Source: Arthrobacter sp. Hiyo8
GTDB taxonomy: Bacteria; Actinomycetota; Actinomycetes; Actinomycetales; Micrococcaceae
Direction: 5' to 3'
Assembly: GCA_001549895.1 (NCBI GenBank)
Contig: AP014720.1
Span: 186,001 to 250,000, forward strand
Length of the DNA stretch: 64,000 nucleotides
Shown here one piece after another: positions 10,225 to 19,755 of this stretch. The position numbers and the translations under genes are program-made. Under the pieces are notes generated by a model. It ran no database searches, was not told where the DNA came from, and was given only the letters and a program-made list of their open reading frames with translations. Positions within the stretch are counted from its first letter, which is position 1; each line of letters begins with the position of its first letter.

Positions 10225-10381
10225 CGGCTTACTTTGCGCACTGCACGCGGCGGTAGCGGTGGATTGGAAACTGATTTTCCGGCCTTTGACCAGGTGGAAC
10301 GTTCTCCTTCGTGACCGGCTTCTGACATCGACGGCAGAACGGCGATCGTGTGAATTATTTGCACGACAAGCCTATCGTCGA

Positions 10382-10393
10382 TTGTTGACAATT
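10382..10393. promoter_or_regulatory. GntR/FCD-type operator, ATTGTTGACAAT
   Basis: Near-perfect palindrome with core TTGT-TG-ACAA, the usual form for FCD-family GntR regulators. It overlaps a TTGACA -35 candidate (10385-10390) about 75 bases before the cupin gene. The GntR/FCD protein at 10889-11587 is the obvious candidate binder. Confidence 0.5.
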
Positions 10394-10466
10394 GCTAGGA
10401 TGGGGTTTGTGCTCTTCCAAAGAGGGGCGGGCACATTCACAGGGCGCAGTCCCAGAAGGAGCATCA

Positions 10467-10823
10467 ATGGTCAAGGCCACTGTCATGAGCGACGCAACAA
10501 CCGTAAACCCGGGAGAACACATCCCTAAAGCAACCACGAGTACTCCTGGACAGACAGAAGTCTCGCTGCGTCTGTGGGCCCGCGACGGCCACAAGACGGG
10601 CATCTGGGAGGTTACCCCGGGGACGTTCACCAGCACCCGCCCGGGCTACGACGAGATCTGCCAGATCCTCAGTGGTACGGCGACCATCACGGAAGAAGAC
10701 GGAACCAGCTTCGACATTGGTCGGGGTTCGCTGTTCGTCACCCCGGCTGGATGGACGGGCACCTGGACCATCCACGAGACCCTCCGGAAGATGTGGGTAG
10801 TGACCGAAATTCCGAAGGACTAG
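10467..10823 (+). CDS. Cupin-domain protein (Cupin_3/DUF861 type)
   Basis: Intact 118-residue single cupin from ATG 10467, with GAAGGAG 6-10 bases before it. Recognisable strands are WEVTPGTFTSTRPGYDEICQ, SGTATITEEDG and VTPAGWTGTWTIHETLRKMWVV, as in the ureidoglycine aminohydrolase/EutQ-like cupin group. The usual paired metal histidines are not obvious, so catalysis is uncertain. It faces the GntR regulator across a shared terminator and has a GntR-type palindrome in its promoter. Confidence 0.85.
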   Translation: MVKATVMSDATTVNPGEHIPKATTSTPGQTEVSLRLWARDGHKTGIWEVTPGTFTSTRPGYDEICQILSGTATITEEDGTSFDIGRGSLFVTPAGWTGTWTIHETLRKMWVVTEIPKD

Positions 10824-10824
10824 C

Positions 10825-10873
10825 GCAACGAGGAAGGACCCGGTTCCGATGGAACCGGGTCCTTCCTCGTTGC
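10825..10873. terminator. Bidirectional terminator, perfect 23-bp stem
   Basis: Arms 10825-10847 and 10851-10873 are fully complementary around a 3-base loop (GAT). It sits between convergent cupin and GntR genes and reads as a stem from either side. Confidence 0.85.
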
Positions 10874-10888
10874 GGCGATGTGGAGCTG

Positions 10889-11587
10889 TTATGCGGTGAT
10901 TCCCGCCGTTTCCGGTGCGGAAGTGAGGTCTTCGACGGCCTTCTGCATATGGCGTTTGATGGCCTTCTGAAGACCGCTCCGGTCGCCTGCCTTGAGCAGG
11001 TCCAGAATCATTTGGTGTTCCTGCACCAGGGCGTCGATGCGTGGATATGCGACTTCCAGACTGAGGATACACATCCTGGATTCTGCCGCGAGCGTCTCGT
11101 AGATCCGGATCAGGCGGCTGTTTTCCGTTCCGGAGACGAAGGCGGTGTGAAATTGCATGTCCAGCCGGGCGATGGCTTGCCAGTCCGATGCGGCAACCTG
11201 TTTGGCCATGTCCCTGATGATGCCCTTGAGCTCCCGACATGTGTCTGTGACCTGCTCTGGGGCTGAATCGAGGAGAGTGTTGGCGGCGGCGAGCTCCAAA
11301 GTCTCCCGTACGGCGTAGATCTCCTTGACGTCTTCCGTTGACAGCTCCAGCACGAAGACGCCGCGGTTGCGTTTGCTTACCAGGATGCCCTCCTGGCAGA
11401 GCCGCTGCAGCGCCTCCCGGAGCGGGCCCCGGGACGTGCTGAGCTGGCTCGCCAACGCCGATTCGTTGACCTGCTGCCCCGGGCTGAACGCCCCTTGGAC
11501 AATGAGCTCACGCAATTGGTCAGCGATCAGCTGCGCCGTGGGCCGGCTCTCCAATACGAACATTCCCCCCGGTGCCGCCATTGCCAT
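10889..11587 (-). CDS. GntR-family regulator, FadR/FCD subfamily
   Basis: Intact, 232 residues. The winged helix-turn-helix is at about 20-85 (ADQLRELIVQGAFSPGQ, ALASQLSTSRGPLREALQRL). The FCD ligand domain follows with its metal/ligand histidines and acids (LDMQFHTAF, EHQMILDLLKAGD, AIKRHMQKA). It lies 34 bases downstream of the truncated succinate-semialdehyde dehydrogenase, same strand, so it probably once regulated that gene. The palindrome at 10382 suits this family. The effector is probably a small organic acid, which is inference. Confidence 0.92.
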   Translation of the reverse strand: MAMAAPGGMFVLESRPTAQLIADQLRELIVQGAFSPGQQVNESALASQLSTSRGPLREALQRLCQEGILVSKRNRGVFVLELSTEDVKEIYAVRETLELAAANTLLDSAPEQVTDTCRELKGIIRDMAKQVAASDWQAIARLDMQFHTAFVSGTENSRLIRIYETLAAESRMCILSLEVAYPRIDALVQEHQMILDLLKAGDRSGLQKAIKRHMQKAVEDLTSAPETAGITA

Positions 11588-11620
11588 CTCCTCATTCCAT
11601 GCTTCGGCAAGCTGAACCTA

Positions 11621-12532
11621 TTAGACCGCTATTGCCGTGTACTTGTACTCAAGGAATTCTTCAATTCCAAGCTTTCCGCCTTCGCGTCCCAACCCGGACT
11701 GCTTGATGCCGCCAAACGGCGCGGCCGGGTTGGAGACCAGCCCGGTGTTGAGGCCGACCATTCCGACCTCCAATTCCGCAGAGAACCGCAGCGCCTTCTC
11801 CATGCTCTCCGTGAACACATACCCCACAAGCCCCCAATCGGTATCGTTGGCAAGACGGAGGACCTCGTCCTCGCTGTCGAACGTCGCGATCGCCGCCACC
11901 GGTCCGAAGATTTCCGTACTCATCAGTGCAGCATCCGTGGGCACATCCACCAGGACGGTGGGGGAGTAGAAGTAGCCCTGGCCTTCCGGACGGCTTCCAC
12001 CCGTCAATACACGCGCACCCTTGGAAACGGCGTCGGCAACGAGGGACTCCACTTTATCCAATCCTGCCTGCTCGATGAGCGGACCGACGTCGGTCCCGGC
12101 CAGTGCGCCGTTGCCTACCTGCAATTCTGACATCTTCTTGGCGAGCTTCTCGCCGAATTCCTCCACGACGGAGCGGTGCACGAAGAACCGGTTTGCGGCC
12201 GTGCAGGCTTCGCCCATGTTCCGCATTTTTGCCTTCATCGCCCCGTACACGGCCTTCTCAATGTCTGCATCGGCCAGCACGATGAATGGAGCGTTGCCCC
12301 CAAGCTCCATAGAGGAGCGCATCACGTTGTCCGCGGCCTGCTTGAGGAGGATCTTGCCGACCTCGGTGGAACCGGTGAAGCTGATCTTGCGGGCAATCCC
12401 GCTGTCAGTCCACGTCCGGACAACGCGTGACGCTGACGAGGTGGTCACAACATTAAGGACGCCGTCGGGCAGTCCCGCTTCCTTAAAGATCGCAACGAGT
12501 GCCAAGGAAGTGAGAGGCGTGAGTTCCGCTGG
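11621..12532 (-). pseudogene. gabD: Succinate-semialdehyde dehydrogenase, N-terminus deleted
   Basis: About 303 C-terminal residues of an NAD(P)-dependent aldehyde dehydrogenase. The catalytic Glu stretch MELGGNAP and Cys stretch GEACTAANRF are present, as is EIFGPVA and the C-terminal PFGGIKQSGLGREGG. Homology begins at PAELTPLTS, so about 175 residues (substrate and most of the cofactor pocket) are missing. Upstream DNA switches to an integrase fragment at about 12532. No start codon belongs to the enzyme, so it is a remnant. Confidence 0.85.
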
Positions 12533-12615
12533 TTCGGGTCCGCGAGCTTGTTGGTGAGCCAGCGTTCGAAGAGGGCGAGGTAGTGGTCCCTGTTCGGGAG
12601 TAGCTTGTAACATCG
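12533..12615 (-). pseudogene. Integrase fragment fused to the aldehyde dehydrogenase remnant
   Basis: In one minus-strand frame the DNA encodes KLLPNRDHYLALFERWLTNK. This resembles GLLPYQDPHLARFESWIEDK in the zinc-ribbon integrase at 57329-58854. Only about 27 residues remain, ending where the dehydrogenase begins. It suggests a second, mostly lost copy of that integrase system. Confidence 0.5.
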
Positions 12616-12670
12616 CCCGGCAACTGCGCGCCAAGTGTGTTGAGATTTTTACCAAAAAAATTGATGTCCG

Positions 12671-12758
12671 GTCTCAATTTAGTTGGCCACGCTGACGTGG
12701 GAAAATGCCAACTAAATTGAGATAAAGCGGGTCTTGATCGTCTCAGTTTTGTTGGCCA
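12671..12758. repeat. Three 19-bp repeats, candidate transposon end
   Basis: GTCTCAATTTAGTTGGCCA at 12671-12689 recurs as GTCTCAGTTTTGTTGGCCA at 12740-12758 (two differences), and an inverted copy lies at 12706-12723. The inner pair forms a perfect 16-bp inverted repeat (12672-12687 with 12707-12722). Multiple 19-bp sites in mixed orientation are typical of TnsB/TniA-type transposon ends. They share the core AGTTGGC with the repeats at 56545. Confidence 0.6.
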
Positions 12759-12767
12759 TTCCATAAC

Positions 12768-12889
12768 AAGGCGGACCTGAAGACCGACGCCATCCGCACC
12801 ACCGTGCTGCGCCAGGCGCTCCTGTCCTATCTGCTGGGGCCATAGTGTTGGCCACGACCATCAACCTTGTCTCCGGCCTTATCCACTGA
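12768..12889 (+). pseudogene. C-terminal remnant of a membrane protein
   Basis: The frame reads KADLKTDAIRTTVLRQALLS and, after restoring one G in CTGGGG, continues LGAIVLATTINLVSGLIH and stops at 12887-12889. This looks like the last helix of a membrane protein. No start or earlier part exists because the transposon-like repeats precede it. Family not identified. Confidence 0.4.
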
Positions 12890-13062
12890 ACGCAGGAAGT
12901 ACTTGGCAGATGGACGACCCGCGGGCCGGGGAACGCTGCTGATCCAGCACCCGGCCGGGCCGGCGCGCCCGTTGTCAACGCGTCCAGGTGCTGCTATGAC
13001 CGTTCTATCGGCGGTCCCGGGTATATCGGCGGTCCCGGGTGGGCGGCCGGTTGATGGGAGTC

Positions 13063-13293
13063 ATGATGGATGCGCAGTGGATCGTTGGCTTCGCCGGCGG
13101 CTATGTGGCAGCGGCGGTCACGGTGTTCCTGTTGTACTTGCCTTTCCTGGTTCTGTTTGGTGTGCTGCTTCTTGCGGCGGGCTTGCTGGAGCTGCTGGCG
13201 CTGCCGTTTCAGGTATTGTTCCGGAGACTCCGGAGACTCCGGGGCCGCGGAAAACCCGGCTCCTCATCCGGCGGGTCCTGGCTTCCCGGTTGA
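13063..13293 (+). CDS. Small two-helix membrane protein
   Basis: 76 residues from ATG 13063 (GGGAG 4-5 bases upstream). Two hydrophobic stretches (GFAGGYVAAAVTVFLLYLPF and VLFGVLLLAAGLLELLAL) are followed by a basic tail RRLRRLRGRGK, so an inside-facing C-terminus is expected. Function unknown. Confidence 0.55.
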   Translation: MMDAQWIVGFAGGYVAAAVTVFLLYLPFLVLFGVLLLAAGLLELLALPFQVLFRRLRRLRGRGKPGSSSGGSWLPG

Positions 13294-13367
13294 CCCGTCA
13301 CCGGGTCCAGGACGTTCCGTTGGCGACCACTTCAAGGGAGCGCTGGCTTCCCGGCCGGTTCAGGCGC

Positions 13368-13583
13368 TCAGGTGCGGCGTCGGGCCGCGGTCAGGTGGGG
13401 AGGGTTTTCAGTGCTGTGGTCCAGGAGATCAGCTGGTCCAGGAGGGGGTTCAGGCCACCGGAAGCCGGGCCTGAGGTGGCCGGGGTTGTCCTGCGCCGGG
13501 CCGGTGCAACCCGGAACCGTGAGCAGCACCGCTGCGGCGAGAAGCGCAGCCGCTTGGCCGTTGCTGAACCTGAAGCCGAACAT
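13368..13583 (-). CDS. Putative small lipoprotein (possibly frameshifted)
   Basis: ATG at 13583 follows GGGAAGGGAACAAGG, a good ribosome site. The product starts MFGFRFSNGQAAALLAAAVL and has a lipobox-like TVPGC, so export and lipidation are likely. The C-terminal half is proline-rich, and an alternative frame (NPLLDQLISWTTALKTLPT) looks more protein-like, so a frame change may occur near 13450. No family recognised. From 13584 to 14083 I see no supportable gene. Confidence 0.4.
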   Translation of the reverse strand: MFGFRFSNGQAAALLAAAVLLTVPGCTGPAQDNPGHLRPGFRWPEPPPGPADLLDHSTENPPHLTAARRRT

Positions 13584-14083
13584 CCTTGTTCCCTTCCCTC
13601 GGCTGCTCTTGGCCCCTGCCCGTTGCCGGCCCGGCGCCCCGTTTTGTGGCTCCAGGCAACGGGCTGCACGGAAATTATCTCTCCAAAGAGCCTCGGGCGC
13701 ACCAGCCCGATCGTGTCGGTCCTGGCCCGGTGCAGTCCGCACGCGTTCCGCGGTGCTTCGTGCACTGGCCAAGGCTGCTGGAGGATTCAGAGGCACAGGC
13801 GCCGCTTCCGAAACCGGATGGCCTGCGGGACGGGCTCCAGCGGCGCGGGTCACCGTCCGTCAGGGTGTGCGCATACGAGCCGGACTACTCCCTCGGTGCC
13901 GGAGCCGTCGGACGTCCCGACGCTCGTCAGCGGCTGCACAGACAGCCCGGCCCGCGGCCGACAACGGCGTCGCGCGCCCTTCAGCGCGGCTTGGGCCGCC
14001 ATCGGTACCGCACTCCACTGGGCTCAACCTCACTCCAGCCGGGGCCGAATAACTCTGAAAAACCGGAGCCAAATAGCGTTGAC

Positions 14084-14676
14084 AAAAGCACACGTTCGTG
14101 CTCAGCCCGAACAGACACAGCAGCAGCCGGCGGCGTAGTGCGTCCTTGCCGAGAACTTCCCTTGACGCGATCGAGGTAAATCCCGGCGTGAACGCGGCCA
14201 GGAAATCAGCCTCCTTCAGGACCTCGAGAAGGTCCAGGGTTCCCCACCTGGCCAGTACCTCGTCTTTGAGCCGGCCAAGGTTGGCGGGCTCTTCGAGTTT
14301 CTCGAGTTTGGGAACCTTCACACAGGGTGCGCCCTTCCGGCGGGTAAATGCTGACTCCTCCGGTGGTATCCGTCAGGAGAGCACGGTCCAGCGTGTGCAG
14401 CGATTGGGCCATCCTGGATTGCAGGTCGGCGATGAATTGGGCCGGGTCCAAGGGCTTGCGCAGGGCTTCGTAGTGGAGTTCACGCGAGGCCTCGAAGTCC
14501 GGGGCAGATCGTCCTCCGGATCCTGCCATTTACCGGCACCGTCGACGAAAACCTCGCGCCGGCGCAGCGCATCCCCTAAAGCAACACAGGAGCGCGCTGT
14601 CGGTGCTGCTTGCACTGGTCCCTCATTCAGACGCGAGATTTCCACGATGCGCTCGAAGGTCCTCAGGATGATGCGG
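14084..14676 (-). pseudogene. Tn3-family transposase remnant
   Basis: Three frames carry successive parts of a Tn3-type TnpA: RTFERIVEISRLNEG, then FEASRELHYEALRKPLDPAQ, then DEVLARWGTLDLLEVLKEAD and LGKDALRRRLLLCLFGLSTN. Homology ends near 14100; the catalytic C-terminal third is absent. The full protein is about 1000 residues, so this is debris of an internal segment. Confidence 0.72.
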
Positions 14677-14747
14677 AGGCAGCATGTTTAAGTGATTAAA
14701 CCTGTCATCCGTTGACCTATCCACTGTGCGATTGATATTGTCAAATC

Positions 14748-14759
14748 TAACAGTTGATA
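14748..14759. promoter_or_regulatory. TAACAGTTGATA operator-like site
   Basis: One mismatch from TAACAGCTGATA, which occurs exactly at 25375-25386 (inverted) and 30750-30761. It lies about 70 bases upstream of the binding-protein start at 14830. Confidence 0.5.
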
Positions 14760-14829
14760 CATTTTGTGACTGACATATTCGAATCAAGGTCGTTTGCGGG
14801 GATGCGACAAGGCCACGACGGAGTGCGCG

Positions 14830-16500
14830 ATGAGATTGATGAAGCTGTCCAGGAAGTTCGTTGTCGGCGTGAGCGTGTTCTTACTCCTGGCGTTGAGCGC
14901 ATGTGGGGGGGAGGCGCCGGCCAAGGAGCCGGCGGCTCGCACACTTTGAGGATGGCTGCAGGTGCCACGGGGCCGTTCACATCCCAGTTCAACCCGTTTT
15001 TGCAGGCGTCGGGAAGTTCGAGCGGGTATTCGGGCTTTTGATCTATGAGCCGCTCATGCTGGTCGACTATGTCAAGGACGCCACCAAGCCGTGGTTGGCG
15101 CAGAACGCGAAGTGGAACCAGGACGGCACGCAGCTGACGATTGACCTGCGTCCGGGGTGAAATGGTCGGACGGCACTCCGTTCACGGCTGATGATGTGGC
15201 GTTCACGTTTGAGCTGATGACCAAGTTCAAGGCGCTGAATTTCAACGGCTTGCCCGTCAAGTCGGCCACGGCGGCGAGCCCGACGCAGGCCGTGGTGACC
15301 TTCTCTGCTCCGGCGTTCCAGACCCTTTGGTACGTCACGGAACCGGTCCAGAAGAAGCAGTGGTCTTCCGTCCAGGATCCTGTGACCTATGCGAACCTGA
15401 AGCCTGTCGGCACCGGGCCTTTCATGCTCAAGAGTTTCACTCCCCAGGTGATTACTCTGGATAAGAATCCGGGCTACTGGGATGCCGGCAAGCCGGCGGT
15501 GGATAGCGTCCAGTACCTTGCCTACGACTCGGAGAGCAGTATGGTCGCCGCCATGCAGGGAGGTCAGGTGGATTGGATCGTGTCGTCGAATACCGATCCC
15601 AAGCAGATAACGCAGCACTCGCCTTCGACCTTGGCTTCATGGGCATCGACGTTCGGGGTTTCCATCTACCTCCTGCCCAACGCGACTATGGCTCCGACCA
15701 ATGACGCGGCGGTCCGGAAAGCGATCAGCCAGGTTATTGACCGGCCTAACCTTGCGAAGCTGGCATTTGGTCCGGGCGCACAACCCGTCCAGTCTCCGAC
15801 GGGGCTCGACGGCGCCGGGGCCTCGGGCATGATCGCGGACCAGTATAAGAACGTCTCGCTGGGCAGCGGCGACGCCTCGGCTGCGAAGCAGACCCTCCAG
15901 TCTGACGGGTACACCGTGGGCTCGGACGGATACTTCGTCTCGCCCGATGGCAAACAGCTGGCACTGACGCTGACCGTTCCGACGACGAACCCGTACGGGG
16001 ACTGGGTCCGAGCCGGGACCCTCATGACCGAGAGTCTCAAAGCTGCCGGGATCAAGCTGACCGTCAAACCCGAATCGCAGCAATCCTGGCGTTCGGATGT
16101 GGCCCTTGGCAACTTCCAGCTGTCCATGCGGGCAGCCGGCGGCGCTGGTTCCCTCTATGACAACTTCAGCAGGCTTATCTCCCAGCCGGCGCCTGCTCCG
16201 GGAAAGCAAGCGGTAGTCAACTGGGAGCGCTACAGCAGCCCCAGGGCGGGGGAGCTTCTGAATGCCATGGCTTCCTCGGAGAGTTCAAGCCCGGCCTACA
16301 GACAGGCTCTGGACGGCCTCCAGTCGCTCTTCGTGGATGAAGCCCCGGTCATTCCGCTCGGCAACCCTTCTGCAGCAGGGGTTTGGAGGACCGACGCGTT
16401 CACCGGTTGGCCCTCCGAGCAGGATCCCTACGGGCTTCCGACGGCGAACAAGCCGTCCGTGGTCGACATCGCGGCGCGGCTGGCCCCGGCCCGTCACTGA
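14830..16500 (+). CDS. ABC transporter substrate-binding lipoprotein, family 5 (three frameshifts)
   Basis: About 555 residues from ATG 14830 (GACGGAG upstream). The signal peptide ends in lipobox LALSAC. One-base losses near 14935, about 15040 and 15157 (TCCGGGGTG) split the N-terminus; the rest is one frame to 16500. SBP_bac_5 landmarks are GVKWSDGTPFTADDVAFTFE and GTGPFMLKSFTPQ. The family captures peptides, opines or nickel outside the membrane and hands them to Dpp/Opp permeases. It is a relative of the 38751-40440 protein, and its promoter site matches that of the Dpp operon at 21174-25269, a likely partner. Confidence 0.88.
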
Positions 16501-16533
16501 TACGGCGTCGCTGACCGGGGTGCCCCGTGTTCC

Positions 16534-16565
16534 GGCAGCTGGACGGCTTGCAGCGTCCAGCTGCC
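16534..16565 (+). terminator. Hairpin after binding-protein gene
   Basis: Perfect 12-bp stem (GGCAGCTGGACG with CGTCCAGCTGCC) and 8-base loop, 34 bases after the stop codon. There is no T run. Confidence 0.55.
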
Positions 16566-16583
16566 AACGCATGGCCGGATGGG

Positions 16584-17576
16584 CTAGGTGTACTGCCCAG
16601 ACAGGTTAGTTAAACGGCTGATGGGCGGGCGGCCTCCGATTGCGGTGTGGGGTCTGTGTTGATTGTAGTGGTGCAGCCATGCGGGGAGCGCGTTTCTGCG
16701 GGCTGATTCCGTGGCGTAGAAGCGTTTGAAAGCCCACCCGTCGGCGAGAGTGCGGTGGAAGCGTTCGATCTTTCCGTTGGTCTGCGGGCGGTACGGCCGG
16801 GTCTTCTTTGCCTTGATGTTCAGCTCCCGGCAAGTGTCCCGCCAGAGGTGGGACTTGTAGGCCGATCCGTTGTCGGAGAGGACCCTCTCGACGGTGACGC
16901 CGCGGGCGGCAAACCAGGACACTGCCCGTTTGAGCACTCCGACGGCGGTGGCTGCGGGTTTCGTCGCTGTGGATTTCAGCGTATGCGACCCGGGAGTGGT
17001 CGTCGATGACCGTGTGGACATAAGCGGTACCAATCAGCGGATTGCGGTGGCTGCTCTGCGGCTTTGACGGAGTCGCAGCACGGTTCTGTTTTCCTTGCCG
17101 GCGGCCGACGTAGCGCCAACCGCCACCGTCGGGGATGTTGCCGAGTTTCTTCACGTCGACATGGATCATGGCTCCGGGCTTGTCGTGCTCGTAGCGGCGG
17201 ATGACTTCCCCGGTGCGCTTGTCCACATGATGCAGCCGGTTCAGCCGGCACCGGACCAGGACGGCATGAACGGTCGATGCCGGCATGGCCAGCTTCGCTC
17301 CGATCGCGACCGGTCCAGCCGCTGCTACCAGCGCAGGTGCACGATCTTGCGTAGAAGTTGTTGCGGGGTCCGGTTCGCCACCCGGTGAGGGCGCGAGGAC
17401 CTATCGGCCATGCCCGCCTCCCCCATCGCGGCGTAGCGCTCAGCCCACCGTTTGGCCGTCGGCCAGGAGCAATTGAACTGCTCGGCGGCCCGAGTAACCG
17501 GCCAGCCCTGGTCAACGATCAAACGCGCAACGCGTAAACGTTGGCGTGGAGTCAATGCAGCATTAGCGTGGGACAT
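16584..17576 (-). CDS. IS481 transposase (frameshifted)
   Basis: DDE/rve-type transposase from ATG 17576. N-terminal helix-turn-helix LTPRQRLRVARLIVDQGWPV, then the catalytic core: HVDVKKLGNIPDGGGWRYVG, AYVHTVIDDHSRVAY, LSDNGSAYKSHLWRD, YRPQTNGKIERFHRTL. Two frame changes, near 17330 and near 16975. The second equals one gained base in a C run or two lost. The last codon TAG (16584-16586) lies outside the element, within the duplicated target GCTAGG, so the gene borrows its stop from the target. Confidence 0.88.
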
Positions 17577-17703
17577 TGAGGACCTCCTGGTCGCCTCAGC
17601 GGTTGTCTAAGCAACTCCACTGTGCAACCGGAGGTCCTCACCCATGAGTCAACGACTCCAGCGAGTCATCACATTCACCCAACCAACGTCCCTGGGCAGT
17701 ACA
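16589..17703 (-). mobile_element. IS481-family insertion sequence with 6-bp target duplication
   Basis: Ends TGTACTGCCCAG (16589-16600) and CTGGGCAGTACA (17692-17703) are inverted repeats. GCTAGG flanks both sides (16583-16588 and 17704-17709), a clear target duplication. Length 1115 bp. It lies between the binding-protein gene and glycerate kinase. Confidence 0.92.
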
Positions 17704-17704
17704 G

Positions 17705-18830
17705 CTAGGTCAGCTTCGATGCCCGGGTTGCCACGAGGCGGCCCGCTTCTTGAAGCCATCGGCCAGGATCGCCGAGCGCGGCGGCGGTTGACCCGGCCAG
17801 CTCGACCAGGCTCCACGATGCGATGATGCCGTGCCTGGCAAGCTCTGACGGTGTCAGCTCAATGCGGCCGGCGACCACAACGGTTGGAATCCGATGGGCA
17901 GCGGCGCGGGCCGCGATGGCGAGGGGGCCTTGCCGAAGAGGCTCTGCGTGTCGAGGGATCCTTCGCCGGTCACGACGAGGTCGGCTTCGTCCAGCAGTAT
18001 GTCGATCCGCAGGAGATCCAGTACCAATTCGGCGCCGTCAATGCGTCGAGCCCCCAACGCCGTCATTGCCGCGAAACCGATACCGCCGCTGGCTCCTGCG
18101 CCCGCTTCAAGGGCCGCGTTGTGTCCGGAGCGATCGATGAGATCCGCCCATCGGGTGAGTCCGGCCTCGAGGAGCTCCACTTCCCGGGCCCCGGCCCCCT
18201 TCTGCGGGGCGAACGTCTTTGCTGTTCCCGTAGCTCCGAGGAGCGGATTGCGGACGTCGATGGCCACGGAGATGTCCACCTCCTGCAGCCGCGGATCCAA
18301 GGTCGACAGGTCCACGCCGAGTATCCGGGAGAGTGATCCGCCGCCGGCACTGCCCGCGTCGGGCGGGGAGAATTCCGCGCCGAGCGCCTGGAGCATGCCT
18401 GCTCCGCCGTCGCTGACGGCGCTGCCGCCCGTGGTGAGGATGATTTTGCGGTGCCCGGCGTCGAGGGCGGCTGCGATCAGCTCTCCGACTCCGGTGCTCA
18501 TCGCCCTCAGGCAGGTCACCCCGGTGTGGATGGGTACGTGGTGCGTGCCGGCCCCTGAGCCACCTCGACATATGCGGTGCCGTTGTGTGCAGCCCACGAT
18601 GCCGGGACCGGATATCCCAACGCGCCGGTGACGATGGTGTGGTGCAGATGGGCGCCCAGGCGTTCCAGGACAGCGATGGTCCCCTCGCCGCCGTCGGCGA
18701 TGGGGCACTCGACCGTCGTGCAATCCGCGGATGCCGTGGCGATGCCGACTGCGAGGTGGCGGGCGGCTTCGGTGGCCGACAGGGATGACTTGAACGCATC
18801 GGGTGCGACGAGCACGCGGACGGGTTTCAT
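17705..18830 (-). CDS. glxK: Glycerate kinase (two frameshifts)
   Basis: About 375 residues from ATG 18830. The N-terminus reads VLVAPDAFKSSLSATEAA; the middle has TTGGSAVSDGGAGMLQALGA and VTGEGSLDTQSLFGK; the C-terminus continues LAIAARAAAHRIPTVVVAG to a TAG at 17705-17707. One-base losses near 18540 and 17930. It phosphorylates D-glycerate with ATP. Its ATG overlaps the GNAT stop, so the two are translationally coupled. The IS481 element is inserted exactly at its stop codon, and the duplicated target keeps the TAG, so the protein is not shortened. Confidence 0.88.
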
Positions 18831-19306
18831 GGCAGGACCAGCCGTAGTCCCTCGTGGCTGAGAGTGAAGCCCAGCCGCGCGTAGAAGCGGTGGGCATCGA
18901 CTCGCCTCTTGTCTGATGAGAGCTGGACGACGCGGCAGCCTTTGGACCTCGCCCGCTCCACGGCCCACCTCACCAGCTCAGAACCCGTTCCGCGGCCGCG
19001 TTGGCTCGCAGCTATCCGCACTCCCGACAATTGGGCCCTGAGCGCAGCGTTCCAGCTCAAAGTCGTAAAGAAGACAAGTTGGAGGGTGCCGATCACATCC
19101 CCGTTCTCGTCGGTGGCAACCCAAAGCTCGTTGCAGGGTTCCCCGGTAATGGCCTCGAACGCCCGCAGGTAGCTTTCTTCGGTCGCGCCCGGCAGGCTTT
19201 CCGCCGGTCCGAGTGCGTCGGATTCGAGGAGTTCGATGATACGAGGGAGGTCGTCGGCCCGGGCGAGCCGCACGGTAGCACCGCCGGGCAGTTGTTGCAG
19301 ATACAT
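18827..19306 (-). CDS. GNAT-family N-acetyltransferase
   Basis: Intact, 159 residues. Acetyl-CoA-binding motif A is VRIAASQRGRGTGSELVRWA (R/Q-x-x-G-x-G/A region), followed by AHRFYARLGF near the C-terminus, as in many small-molecule or toxin acetyltransferases. Upstream gene of a two-gene unit with glycerate kinase (ATGA overlap). Substrate unknown. Confidence 0.9.
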   Translation of the reverse strand: MYLQQLPGGATVRLARADDLPRIIELLESDALGPAESLPGATEESYLRAFEAITGEPCNELWVATDENGDVIGTLQLVFFTTLSWNAALRAQLSGVRIAASQRGRGTGSELVRWAVERARSKGCRVVQLSSDKRRVDAHRFYARLGFTLSHEGLRLVLP

Positions 19307-19318
19307 CCATCACTCCAC

Positions 19319-19353
19319 TATCTAGTGTATAACAAAAATGATATCCTAGATGT
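19319..19353. promoter_or_regulatory. Candidate operator, ATCTAG...CTAGAT
   Basis: Inverted hexamers ATCTAG and CTAGAT flank an AT-rich spacer containing GTATAACAAAAATG, directly before the GNAT start. This is the only AT-rich block between 18.8 and 19.6 kb. Confidence 0.35.
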
Positions 19354-19602
19354 AGCGGGAGCGGAGATTGAAATGTATCAGCTGTTTGATTTTAGCTATG
19401 TTATTTGCGTAGGCGATGGTGGCCGGCTTGCCTCCACTCGCCTCTCCCTCCGGCGCCCCGGGGTAGTGGTTCGTTATGAAAAACCGGCAGGCCGTCCACG
19501 AGCGCGTGGTGGCCCGGCCAATGCGGCGGTCCAGCAGCAGCCCAAGCCTACCCGGCGGTGACACCACGTCCTGGACGGGACACTCCATTGAAGGAGGAAG
19601 AC

Positions 19603-19755
19603 GTGACATCGATGGTGGCTCGGTTAAGCGTTTGGCTGCACGTCTACTTGGAGAAGCGGAAAGCAGACCATGAAGCGCGCGAGGCGCAGTGCCGGCACGA
19701 CGGCTCGGGCCCGAGATGCTTTGTCTGCATCAACTACGCCCACATCTATGACTGA
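19603..19755 (+). CDS. Small Cys-containing hypothetical protein
   Basis: 50 residues. GTG at 19603 has AAGGAGG 5 bases upstream; ATG 19612 is the alternative. The product is highly charged in the middle (YLEKRKADHEAREAQC) and ends with RCFVCINYAHIYD, so a CxxC pair is present and could bind metal. Its 3' end overlaps the MFS start, suggesting coupling. Confidence 0.5.
   Translation: MTSMVARLSVWLHVYLEKRKADHEAREAQCRHDGSGPRCFVCINYAHIYD

Noticed and set aside
12867..14138. 423-codon plus-strand frame
   Set aside because: Low-complexity Arg/Pro/Gly composition, no motif, covers a small membrane gene and a lipoprotein on other frames.
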